Assembly: GCA_026416715.1 (NCBI GenBank)
Contig: JAOAEQ010000004.1
Location: 74,956 to 138,955, forward strand
DNA from: a bacterium
GTDB lineage: Bacteria; UBP4; UBA4092; JAOAEQ01
Direction of reading: 5' to 3'
DNA length: 64,000 bases
Shown here: positions 32,840 through 40,831 of the stretch, piece after piece
How positions within the stretch are numbered: the stretch's first letter is position 1
Layout: every line of letters starts with the position of its first letter
Position numbers and translations under genes: made by a program
Notes under the pieces: model-generated
What the model was told of the DNA's origin: nothing
The model's input: the letters and a program-made list of their open reading frames with translations, nothing else
The model's database searches: none

Positions 32840-34927
32840 ATGTCGAAAAAACTAACGATTATTATAATAAGTTTCTATCTATTATTACCGAAATTGGTTT
32901 TTTCTGAAAGTGCAACCGTTCAACAAGTAGCTGTTTCCCGTGTCGGATACACTATTCATTTCAATTCGCTCCGAACCGTTGACGATGCGAAGAAAAGTAT
33001 TGCAATGGCAGAATTCGCCGGGGCAGGAATCGTGAATATCGTTCCGCCAGCGCATATCTGGTCGCAACCGACCAGCGTACAAGTTTTGGATACATTATTC
33101 GCTGAATGTAAAGCGAGAAATATCCGAATTATTTTAACTCGGATCGATGCCAATACGCCGGACGGTAAAAACTATTTATATCAGCAGATATTGACTCCGG
33201 TAGATAAAACGGGTAGGGTATTTTCGATTGTTGCGAATCCAGAATATGAAGAATGGTTACAGCAGGAAACAGCATATTATGCGAACCGATACGGTCGAGA
33301 ACCGAATTTAGCGGGATTCTGTATTGGCGGGTTTGCGGGATTTCTCGATTCAATCCGCGCAGGAGTTTTAGTCTGGAACGATAAAACTAAACGGTATGAA
33401 ATCGGGCAGTATACCGAGGTGATGAAAAGGTATTGGCAACAATGGCTACTGAACACGTTCGAAACCATGGAACGAATTAATGAAGAATATCAAACGCAAA
33501 TCGCTACTCCGGACGAGATTCCGTTACCGCAAAATCCTATGGATAAACGATTCGGATTACCGCATCGTGCCTATTTCGATTTCATCAGTGCGCTCAATTC
33601 CTGGTGGTGGAAACAATATAACTATAATCGGAACATCTGGCAGCAATCAAGTAAAACGCCGTTCATCTTACAATTGAACGGGTTATTAGTTGATACATTG
33701 ATTAAAGGACATCCAGAATATGCGGCGTTCAATCTTCCCGCTTGGCTGAGTAATGCGGATGCGCTCGGAATATCGCTCTATACTGATACGAAATTAGCTG
33801 ATACCGGATTCGGGTCACTCTATGCGATGACTAACATCATTCATTGGGCGAAAGAATTAGGTAAACCGATATATATTTTAGAAAGTGGAGTTGATAAGAA
33901 TAACGCTGGATTTGATTTATTCCAGCTTCGATATATAACCTACTGCGGATTACCGTTGAATCCGAAATCGATTCTCTACGAACATTTCCGAGAGCAAAAG
34001 GCTGGGCAGTCGGTTCGACCGGGAGTACTTTATCAATGGAATTGGAATCTTAATCTTCCGAACAGTACGTCTATTACTCGCACTTTCTCGAATGCAAACC
34101 GTATTTTATCTGAGGGGAAAGCCGAACCGAGATTACCGTATGTCTATGTTATTACTTATCCCAAACTCCTCCGCGATGATATCCTAGCGAAAAAATTTTA
34201 TTCGATGCTCTATATGATAGCAACGTTTGTTCCGATTCGTTTGGTTGATATTAAGGATATAACGTTTATTCCAGCGAACCAAATTGTTCTCATTGCACCG
34301 AGTTGGAAGTCAGAGTTACCTGAAATATATCAGAGGAATATCATTCAACTGGCAAAACGTCGTTCGTGGCTTCTAATGACTGACGAATATACCTATCCCC
34401 AAATCCAGCGATTGTTGGGTAAAGAAATTCCTGGCGCAACTCTTGATTTAGCGGGATATATGAAATCAGTTGACCTGGATATTGCCGCCCGTGGGTTTGG
34501 CAAAGCATTAGGTAATTTTTATATCGCCCAGAAAAAAAATGCGCCGAATGGAATTCTCGCTACTGCTGGATTAGCTTATATACCACTATCTGATGGAATA
34601 AAAATATTCTGTACCCAACCGGTTGAGGTTCTTCCGCTAGACGCTGGAATTTGGGGACTCGGTGAAAAAGAAAAAATCAAACCGGAACTGCAGGTGACGA
34701 TATATCGGCGGGATGGGCAACCTACTCCGGTTAAAATATCATTGCCGGTTATCCCGCAAGCGACACTTAAAACTGTCCGCTGGTCAGTAGTGGAGTTAGC
34801 CGGCTCGCAGAAAACCACTGTACCAGCGAAAACAGTCAAGAATACCATTGAATTTACTGCACGAAACGGAATTGAATATCTGATTACTCAAACTCGACAA
34901 ACTCGACCGACAGCAGGAAAAAAATAG
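32840..34927 (+). CDS. Secreted GH42-like glycosidase-fold protein
   Basis: 695 residues with a signal peptide (about 1-22). A TIM-barrel-like region (about 35-420) contains LDTLFAECKARNIRIILTRID, LQQETAYYANRYGREPNLAGF and KPIYILESGVDKNN, where E in ILESG sits like a barrel nucleophile. A following alpha/beta segment (VYVITYPKLLRD, LIAPSWKSELPE) resembles the glutamine-amidotransferase-like trimerisation domain of GH42 beta-galactosidases. The acid/base Glu is not clear (E in GREPN is a candidate), so activity is unproven. No Shine-Dalgarno before the ATG. Confidence 0.6.
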   Translation: MSKKLTIIIISFYLLLPKLVFSESATVQQVAVSRVGYTIHFNSLRTVDDAKKSIAMAEFAGAGIVNIVPPAHIWSQPTSVQVLDTLFAECKARNIRIILTRIDANTPDGKNYLYQQILTPVDKTGRVFSIVANPEYEEWLQQETAYYANRYGREPNLAGFCIGGFAGFLDSIRAGVLVWNDKTKRYEIGQYTEVMKRYWQQWLLNTFETMERINEEYQTQIATPDEIPLPQNPMDKRFGLPHRAYFDFISALNSWWWKQYNYNRNIWQQSSKTPFILQLNGLLVDTLIKGHPEYAAFNLPAWLSNADALGISLYTDTKLADTGFGSLYAMTNIIHWAKELGKPIYILESGVDKNNAGFDLFQLRYITYCGLPLNPKSILYEHFREQKAGQSVRPGVLYQWNWNLNLPNSTSITRTFSNANRILSEGKAEPRLPYVYVITYPKLLRDDILAKKFYSMLYMIATFVPIRLVDIKDITFIPANQIVLIAPSWKSELPEIYQRNIIQLAKRRSWLLMTDEYTYPQIQRLLGKEIPGATLDLAGYMKSVDLDIAARGFGKALGNFYIAQKKNAPNGILATAGLAYIPLSDGIKIFCTQPVEVLPLDAGIWGLGEKEKIKPELQVTIYRRDGQPTPVKISLPVIPQATLKTVRWSVVELAGSQKTTVPAKTVKNTIEFTARNGIEYLITQTRQTRPTAGKK

Positions 34928-35005
34928 AAGTACGACGCTAGAAAAGCAAACTGTCTGGTAAATCTAAAACTTTGTTATCTTAATTAAAGGAGAGTTTAGA
35001 GAAAT

Positions 35006-35800
35006 ATGCCTCGGGTACGACAGATAGTTTTAGGAATTAGTTTACTTGCCGTTAGTTTCAGTATCGGGTATGCCGGACATGAACGACCGTTAGAAACTGA
35101 GAGTGCGGAAATAACGTCGTATGGCAAAATTGAGGTTCGAGCTGGCATAGGTTATCTCAAAAATATCACGTTATTATTTCAACCGGAAGATAAAAAATGG
35201 GAAGTGATAAAACTGCCGGCGATAGGCGTTTCCGCTGGGTTAGGGGAACGAGTAGAAGTTCAAACCGATTTCGATTTGTTGTATCAGGATGATGGAACCG
35301 ATAGCGGGTTTGATGTCGGCGATGTGCGGTTATGGACGAAAATAAAGTTGGTATCCGAAACCGATACGCGACCGGCAGTCGCCGTTAAGTTTGGTACCAA
35401 ACTACCGAATGCGGATAACTCGCGAAATTTCGGAACGGATGAATCGGATAATTTCATTCTTCTGATTTTAAGTAAGAATATTCTGGGCATAGAGTCTCGG
35501 CTAAATGTTGGGATGGGGATTCTGGGCAATCCGCATGAGTTATCGAAACAGGATGATGTATTGATGTATGGTATCGGGGCGGTTAAACCGATTTCCGCTA
35601 ATATGAACGCCGTTGCCGAAATAACCGGAATTGCAAATTCGCATGATGGAAATGACCGAACGTCATTGCGTGCCGGAGTTCAGCTACCGTGGCACTGGAT
35701 AACCTGGGATATCGCCGCTTCTATCGGATTAAATGACCGCAGTGAAGATTGGAGTTTAACCGCTGGTGGAACGTTTGAACTTAATGCGTTTGGAAAATAA
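35006..35800 (+). CDS. Predicted outer-membrane beta-barrel protein
   Basis: 264 residues with a signal peptide (about 1-22) and AAAGGAGAG upstream. The mature part is made of alternating amphipathic strands (KIEVRAGIGYLKNITLLF, ERVEVQTDFDLLY, RPAVAVKFGTKLPN, SRLNVGMGILGNP, WDIAASIGLNDRSEDWSLTAGGTF). It ends in strand-like LTAGGTFELNAFGK, typical of the putative outer-membrane barrel/transporter family annotated as MetA-pathway phenol degradation-like (PF13557). Its presence argues for a diderm envelope. Likely co-transcribed with the SGNH hydrolase 26 bases downstream. Confidence 0.65.
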   Translation: MPRVRQIVLGISLLAVSFSIGYAGHERPLETESAEITSYGKIEVRAGIGYLKNITLLFQPEDKKWEVIKLPAIGVSAGLGERVEVQTDFDLLYQDDGTDSGFDVGDVRLWTKIKLVSETDTRPAVAVKFGTKLPNADNSRNFGTDESDNFILLILSKNILGIESRLNVGMGILGNPHELSKQDDVLMYGIGAVKPISANMNAVAEITGIANSHDGNDRTSLRAGVQLPWHWITWDIAASIGLNDRSEDWSLTAGGTFELNAFGK

Positions 35801-35826
35801 TTATAGTTAATAGGGGGAATCGCTCT

Positions 35827-36576
35827 ATGCATAATGTGTATAAACTCAATAAACTGATTGGTATTGTGGTGTTCGGATTATTTATTCTGTTAACGTCCAG
35901 TGTCTTCTCGCAAGATAAACCGGATAGAACCGCCATTATTGCAAGACTCTACCAGCATTATTGGGATAGAATTAAATCGTTTGAAGCTGAGAATCAAACA
36001 TTTAAAAAAGTAGTTTTACTCGGTGATTCGATTACTGAAGGGTTTAAGATTGAACAATATTTTCCTGGTCGCCCGTTTATTAACCGAGGGATAGTCGCTG
36101 ATGGTATCGGAGTTAATACCACCGGTATCCTGCATCGGCTCGATAATTCAGTGTTCGACTGCAATCCGTCGCATGTTTTTATCCTCATCGGGATAAACGA
36201 CCTCGCTGCGGGGAGAAGTCAGGATACTATTCTACGGGTATATCGCGAAGTATTAACCCGAATTCAAAGTCGGTTACCGAAAGTTAAAGTATATATAATT
36301 TCCGTTCTACCCTGTCGCGGGAAATACGCGCATCTGAATCAAATGGTACTAGATTTCAATGCGAAACTGAAATCGTTGGCTGATGAATTTCAGTATCACT
36401 ATCTGGATTTACATGCGTTACTCAAAGATGAAAATGGTGAACTGCGGGAAGAGTTTACCGCTGATGGACTCCATCTCAAACCGCCTGCCTATGAAATCTG
36501 GAAACAAGAGATTGACCGGTTGCTAACCAACCTGAATCCGCAAACAACTGATACGGTTGTTCCTTCAAAACCATAG
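35827..36576 (+). CDS. Exported SGNH/GDSL hydrolase
   Basis: 249 residues with a signal peptide (about 1-29). SGNH blocks are complete: block I LLGDSITEG (S68), block II FINRGI (Gly region), block III IGINDLAAG (Asn) and block V DGLHLKP (D213, H216). Members are esterases, lipases or carbohydrate deacetylases; the sequence resembles PAF-acetylhydrolase-type and acetylxylan-esterase-like enzymes. In a window rich in secreted glycosidases, removal of acetyl groups from polysaccharide is plausible. Confidence 0.87.
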   Translation: MHNVYKLNKLIGIVVFGLFILLTSSVFSQDKPDRTAIIARLYQHYWDRIKSFEAENQTFKKVVLLGDSITEGFKIEQYFPGRPFINRGIVADGIGVNTTGILHRLDNSVFDCNPSHVFILIGINDLAAGRSQDTILRVYREVLTRIQSRLPKVKVYIISVLPCRGKYAHLNQMVLDFNAKLKSLADEFQYHYLDLHALLKDENGELREEFTADGLHLKPPAYEIWKQEIDRLLTNLNPQTTDTVVPSKP

Positions 36577-36626
36577 TGCGCCTAATCCCCACATTATGTT
36601 AACAATGAAGTATGGGAATTCGTTTC

Positions 36627-36655
36627 TTGCAATTTCTTATAAAAATCAGTATAAT
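36627..36655 (+). promoter_or_regulatory. Sigma70 promoter giving a leaderless MshEN mRNA
   Basis: TTGCAA (36627-36632) and TATAAT (36650-36655) with a 17-base spacer. The ATG at 36668 is 12 bases beyond the -10 box and lacks a Shine-Dalgarno, so transcription should begin about 6 bases before the start codon. Confidence 0.65.
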
Positions 36656-36667
36656 GATACTATAATT

Positions 36668-37129
36668 ATGACTGAATATAGTGCTTCGAAAAGAATTGGA
36701 GAGCTCCTCATCGAACAAAAACTGATTACGCCGGCTATTTTGGAACAAGCACTTTCCCAGCAGCGGCAAGAATTAGTTCCGTTAGGGAAAATATTTATCC
36801 AGCTTGGTTGCGTTTCTGAAGACCAGTTAAACTCGGTTCTTGCTAGTCAGTTTGGATTAGTCTATCTTAACCCACGGTCATTTGTTTTACAGGATACATC
36901 GCTCCTTAATTTCATTCCGGAATCGCTCGCGCGACGTTTTGTTTGTTTTCCTCTCGAAAAGAAACATGGGACGCTGTTGGTGGTTATGGCTGATCCGTGG
37001 AATACCGATGCGATTAATGAGCTTACGAAAGTCACCCAATTAACTATCCAACCGAAATTTAGTCGCCACGAATGGATTGAGCAAATCATTGATAAATATT
37101 ATAATAGTCAGTGGCAGAAGAATAATTAA
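36668..37129 (+). CDS. Stand-alone MshEN (GspE N-terminal) domain protein
   Basis: 153 residues from the ATG at 36668; a longer in-frame start overlapping the SGNH gene is rejected because the promoter lies inside it. The whole protein is a T2SSE_N/MshEN domain. Two 24-residue motifs (R9-Q32 and P38-Q61) are separated by five residues, each of the form LGxx...L..ALxxQ/LxxQ, the arrangement described for c-di-GMP-binding MshEN domains. Arg9 of the first motif is kept. No ATPase domain follows, unlike GspE/PilB. It is a close paralogue of the N-terminus of the next gene. A c-di-GMP sensor role is inferred. Confidence 0.82.
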   Translation: MTEYSASKRIGELLIEQKLITPAILEQALSQQRQELVPLGKIFIQLGCVSEDQLNSVLASQFGLVYLNPRSFVLQDTSLLNFIPESLARRFVCFPLEKKHGTLLVVMADPWNTDAINELTKVTQLTIQPKFSRHEWIEQIIDKYYNSQWQKNN

Positions 37130-37233
37130 TCGCAAAATATCTAGCCTAATCTCATTATAACCATAACCGAAACAAATTTGCAAAATAAACCATAGCAAAT
37201 TTTACAGAGGAACTTTATAGCGTTATTCCATGC

Positions 37234-37239
37234 GATAAT
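37234..37239 (+). promoter_or_regulatory. Extended -10 box for the MshEN-DnaA gene
   Basis: TG, one base, then GATAAT (37234-37239), only 9 bases before the ATG at 37249. The -35 region is weak, as usual for extended -10 promoters. It implies an almost leaderless transcript. Confidence 0.4.
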
Positions 37240-37248
37240 ATTCGAATT

Positions 37249-38772
37249 ATGGCAAAACAACTCGGTGAACTTCTTATTGAACAGCGGTTGATAACGAAAA
37301 GTATGCTTGAACAGGCGTTGGAGTTACAACAGCAGCGCCGGTTACCATTAGGGAAAATCCTATTGCAACTGGGATATGTTACCGAGGAAGATTTGAATAC
37401 TATCCTCGCGAAACAATTCGGGAGTATCTATATCAATCCGCGTGGATTCGTTGTAAAAGATATTAACCTGTTAACCTTGATTCCAGAACCTATCGCGCGA
37501 CAATATATCTGTTTCCCATTAGAAAAAAATGAAGAGCAGTTAACTGTAGCGATGTCTGACCCTTGGGATACCGACGCTATCCAGAAATTAACCGAATTAA
37601 CGAAATTGACTATTCGTCCGATATTTAGTCGTCGGGAATGGATTGAACAGATTATCGATAAATATTATCCGACAGTGAAATCTAACGACCGTTCATTATC
37701 ATCCGATACAATTACGGGGATTTTTCCCATAACCGCAGTCCCTGAACCTAATGGCACTCAATCTAAACCTGTAGAATCTCAACCAATTTCCTCAAAAACT
37801 GATACAGTGATGGATATATCCACACCGCAGACTCCAGTTCAGCCATCAGCGGCAGTTGTTCCGGATAAACGTTCATTGGATACCGAGCAAGCTCTGGATA
37901 AAGCGCAACTAGAATCGCTATCCCAGCAACCCAATGTTCCGCTGGGATTAACTCCATCTACTTCGACAGAATCGCACGTATCACCACAACCGCAACCGCA
38001 TCTATCTTCTCCAGAACCGACGCAGATTCAGCCATCGCTATTAACGAAACCGATACCCGAGTTTACTTTTGATAGTTTTGTCGTTGGGACTGGGAATCAA
38101 CTCGCTTGGGCAGCAGCGAAAAATGTCGCTGAATCACCAGGTACAACCTATAATCCACTCTTCATTTATGGCGGGGTCGGACTCGGCAAAACGCATCTGA
38201 TGAACGCAATCGGCAATTTAATTCTGCAAAAAAATCCTCATAGTTTATTGGTATATATCCCCTGCACTCGTTTTATTGAAGAGATGATTACTGCGATTGC
38301 ATCAGGAACAATCACTCCGTTCCGCCAGAAATACTGGCATCTGCAAGTTTTGCTCATTGACGATGTTCAGTTTCTCGCTGGTCAGGAACGAACCCAAGTC
38401 GAATTATTCCAGATGTTTGAAGAATTGCATCATCGTCGAGCACAAATTGTTCTCACCAGCGACCGTCTTCCGAAAGATATCCCGCAACTCGAAGAACGAC
38501 TTCGCTCCCGATTCGAAGGCGGATTGATTGTCGATGTCCAGATGCCGGATTTAGAAACGCGCATAGCGATTCTCCGCCGAAAAGCGATGCAACGGAATTT
38601 GCAGCTTCCGGATGATATCGCCAATGTCATTGCAACGTTCATCTCGACAAATGTTCGCGAACTGGAAGGGGTGTTGAATAAAATTAACGCAATTTCATCG
38701 CTCGGTGGCCGACCGATAACGATGCAGGTTGTTCAAAATATTTTAAGCGAAATGATTAAACAAGGTAGGTGA
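37249..38772 (+). CDS. MshEN-DnaA(domain III) fusion ATPase
   Basis: 507 residues. Residues 1-140 are an MshEN domain with two 24-residue c-di-GMP-type motifs (4-27 and 33-56) five residues apart; the first starts Gln instead of Arg. Residues 141-268 are a Pro/Ser/Gln-rich linker. From 271 (FTFDSFVVGTGNQLA) there is a complete DnaA AAA+ domain III: Walker A GGVGLGKT (308-315), Walker B LLIDD (368-372), box VII RLRSRF with arginine finger R421, and sensor II R470 in NVRELEG. The protein stops at the end of the lid, so DnaA domain IV (DNA binding) and domain I are absent. A replication-control (Hda-like) or other nucleotide-switch role is inferred. Confidence 0.9.
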   Translation: MAKQLGELLIEQRLITKSMLEQALELQQQRRLPLGKILLQLGYVTEEDLNTILAKQFGSIYINPRGFVVKDINLLTLIPEPIARQYICFPLEKNEEQLTVAMSDPWDTDAIQKLTELTKLTIRPIFSRREWIEQIIDKYYPTVKSNDRSLSSDTITGIFPITAVPEPNGTQSKPVESQPISSKTDTVMDISTPQTPVQPSAAVVPDKRSLDTEQALDKAQLESLSQQPNVPLGLTPSTSTESHVSPQPQPHLSSPEPTQIQPSLLTKPIPEFTFDSFVVGTGNQLAWAAAKNVAESPGTTYNPLFIYGGVGLGKTHLMNAIGNLILQKNPHSLLVYIPCTRFIEEMITAIASGTITPFRQKYWHLQVLLIDDVQFLAGQERTQVELFQMFEELHHRRAQIVLTSDRLPKDIPQLEERLRSRFEGGLIVDVQMPDLETRIAILRRKAMQRNLQLPDDIANVIATFISTNVRELEGVLNKINAISSLGGRPITMQVVQNILSEMIKQGR

Positions 38773-38795
38773 TGAGAAAAGAAATGATGTAGAAC

Positions 38796-38990
38796 TTATT
38801 TATCTTTATTTTCTGGATTCTGTTTTTTTACGAGATGCGGATGGCATTCATAAAAATATTGGCAATGGTCACAGCAATAATCCGGTTCACCTTTTTCGCC
38901 ACGCAGCCATTTGGTGATACAACTGCTATAGAACTGGCATCGCATACAGCAGAATAATAAATTATGTGGATTATGTTCTCCGGTGGCCAT
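38796..38990 (-). CDS. Small protein with duplicated CCxxCQ(F/Y)(Y/F)xxC metal-binding motif
   Basis: 64 residues. Two copies of the same cysteine pattern (FCCMRCQFYSSC and YCCDHCQYFYEC) are separated by about 15 residues, and the tail is basic. This spacing suggests binding of two zinc ions or an Fe-S/copper site. The promoter at 39002-39031 places the transcription start about 5 bases from the ATG. It converges on the MshEN-DnaA gene with 23 bases between. I do not recognise a named family. Confidence 0.7.
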   Translation of the reverse strand: MATGEHNPHNLLFCCMRCQFYSSCITKWLRGEKGEPDYCCDHCQYFYECHPHLVKKQNPENKDK

Positions 38991-39001
38991 ACTGTGCTAA
39001 T

Positions 39002-39031
39002 ATCATACCTTATATATCAGCATTTTGTCAA
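39002..39031 (-). promoter_or_regulatory. Sigma70 promoter giving a leaderless mRNA for the Cys-rich protein
   Basis: On the minus strand TTGACA (39031-39026) and TATGAT (39007-39002) are 18 bases apart. The ATG at 38990 follows after 11 bases with no Shine-Dalgarno. Confidence 0.65.
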
Positions 39032-39136
39032 AATCGGTCTCCTAATTTTTGCGTGATTTACCGTATGTAGTATTAGGAAGTTGCATTATAACTCCTGCAT
39101 TTATAATAGTTTATGTTATTTTATGAACGAGTTATA

Positions 39137-39183
39137 CTGGACTTGAGTGGGAATTGCTTTGAGCAATTCCCACTCAAATCCAG
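39137..39183. repeat. Long hairpin upstream of the cyclophilin-like gene
   Basis: A perfect 15-bp stem (TTGAGTGGGAATTGC, 39143-39157, with 39163-39177) is extended by five more pairs after one mismatch. The loop is TTTGA. A further GTTATAC/GTATAAC pair (39131-39137 with 39193-39199) could lengthen it. There is no T-tract. It lies between divergent genes, in the leader of the gene at 39231. Confidence 0.8.
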
Positions 39184-39230
39184 TGATTAACCGTATAACT
39201 CCATATTTTTCAAAGGGAGATATATTCGTT

Positions 39231-39608
39231 ATGCAACGTAAAAAAATTAAAATTACAGCAGAGCCGGTTTCGATGCTCGCGGAGCTCAATGAGACGAAAA
39301 CTGCTGAACTGGTTTGGAATGCTTTACCGATAACAGCATCAGCCAATACTTGGGGTGAAGAAATATATTTTAGAATCCCAGTCAAAACAACTGATGAAAA
39401 ACCGCAAGAAACAGTTCAATTAGGGGATATCGGATATTGGGTTCCGGGGAATGCGTTCTGTATCTTTTTTGGCAAAACGCCATCGAGTCGTGGCGATGAA
39501 ATCCGACCGTATAGTCCAGTGACGGTTATTGGAAAATTGCTTGGTGACCCAAAAGAGTTTCTGAAAGTGAAAGATGGAACGAACATAATAATTGAAAAAG
39601 CAGAATAA
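39231..39608 (+). CDS. Cyclophilin-like fold protein (TM1367 type)
   Basis: 125 residues from the ATG at 39231, preceded by AAAGGGAG. Family motifs include TAELVWNALPITASANTWGEEIYF, then GDIGYWVPGNAFCIFFGKTPSS and PVTVIGKLLGDP, as in the small cyclophilin-like proteins (PF04126/TM1367 type). These share the cyclophilin barrel but lack the classical PPIase active-site residues; function is unknown. A candidate promoter (TTGCAT at 39081, TATAAT at 39102) would place the long hairpin in the mRNA leader. Confidence 0.82.
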   Translation: MQRKKIKITAEPVSMLAELNETKTAELVWNALPITASANTWGEEIYFRIPVKTTDEKPQETVQLGDIGYWVPGNAFCIFFGKTPSSRGDEIRPYSPVTVIGKLLGDPKEFLKVKDGTNIIIEKAE

Positions 39609-39729
39609 TCAACCGAGAATTACCGCTACCATTTGCTGCTAACCTATTTTTTATTTCAACTCGAGCACAGGATTGTATTGGTCTTTAACGCGCTACGCAG
39701 TGGAACGCTGGATTGATCAGCGTCGAGGA

Positions 39730-40749
39730 TTAGAATTGTTGTAAGAAGCGCAGGTCGTTTCCAAACAGGAGTCGAATATCGTTTATTCCGTATTTAAGCA
39801 TCGTTATCCGGTCTATCCCGAATCCGAACGCAAACCCAGTATATTTTTCCGAATCATAGTTGACCGCTCGAAACACTTCCGGATGCACCATACCGGCGCC
39901 TGCGATTTCTAACCAACCGGATTGCTTGCAGGTTCTGCATCCGCTGCCTTTACAAATCGAACAACTCATTGCAACTTCAACGCTCGGCTCGGTGAACGGG
40001 AAAAAATCCGGACGGAAACGGACTTTCGTATCTTTTCCGAATAACTGCTGCAGAAATAAGGTAATTGTTCCTTTCAAATCGGCAAAGGTGATATGTTCAT
40101 CAACGCATAATCCTTCAACTTGATTGAACATCGTATAATGCGATGCATCAATAGCATCCCGACGATAACAGCGACCAGGAGCTATCATTCGAATAGGTGG
40201 CTGCTGTTTTTCCATCGTCCGGATTTGAACGGGAGAAGTATGGGTGCGCAGAATTATCCCGTCGGATATATAGAACGAATCATGGGCATCTCGTGCCGGA
40301 TGATGTGCTGGAAAATTTAACGCTTCAAAATTATAGTATTCTAGTTCTATATCCGGTCCAATTTCGATGCTAAATCCCATGCTGATAAATATATCTTCAA
40401 TTTCATAGAGCGTTTTCGTTAGTGGATGTAGGTTCCCGATACGCGGTTTCCGACCGGGTATGGTTATATCCAATGCTTCTTTTAGCGTACTCAGTTCCGC
40501 TGCGCGTCGCGCTAATTCCTGTTTTCGTGCATTCAATAATGCGGTGAGTTCATTTTTCAGTTCATTCGCTTTCTTCCCGATAATCGGCCGTTCTTCCGGC
40601 GGATAACTGCCTAGACGATCTAAGATTGCTTTCAATTCGCCTTTTTTCCCGAGATATTTGACCCGAAGTTGTTCCAACTCTTCATGTGATTCCGCACTAT
40701 TGATTTGTGCGATTGCGTTAGATTTAAGTTCTTCTATGTTATTAGACAT
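39730..40749 (-). CDS. pheS: Phenylalanyl-tRNA synthetase alpha subunit
   Basis: 339 residues: an N-terminal coiled coil (about 1-90), then the class II catalytic domain with HPARDAHDSFY (motif 2 region), GRCYRRDAIDASHYTMF and the C-terminal GFGFGIDRITMLKYG. Charges tRNA-Phe as an alpha2beta2 enzyme. The beta-subunit gene pheT, usually immediately downstream, is not here: the next gene leftwards is on the other strand. It follows folC after 82 bases, so it probably belongs to the trp-accD-folC transcript. Confidence 0.96.
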   Translation of the reverse strand: MSNNIEELKSNAIAQINSAESHEELEQLRVKYLGKKGELKAILDRLGSYPPEERPIIGKKANELKNELTALLNARKQELARRAAELSTLKEALDITIPGRKPRIGNLHPLTKTLYEIEDIFISMGFSIEIGPDIELEYYNFEALNFPAHHPARDAHDSFYISDGIILRTHTSPVQIRTMEKQQPPIRMIAPGRCYRRDAIDASHYTMFNQVEGLCVDEHITFADLKGTITLFLQQLFGKDTKVRFRPDFFPFTEPSVEVAMSCSICKGSGCRTCKQSGWLEIAGAGMVHPEVFRAVNYDSEKYTGFAFGFGIDRITMLKYGINDIRLLFGNDLRFLQQF

Positions 40750-40831
40750 AATACAATTTTTACCCCAACCTTGCTACGACACTTATTACAATATTTAACT
40801 GGTTGTGTCTTAGTACCTTGGTGGTATATTG

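Noticed and set aside
36557-36667. Longer N-terminus for the stand-alone MshEN protein
   Set aside because: It would overlap the SGNH hydrolase gene and contain the TTGCAA-TATAAT promoter; similarity to the paralogue begins at the later ATG.
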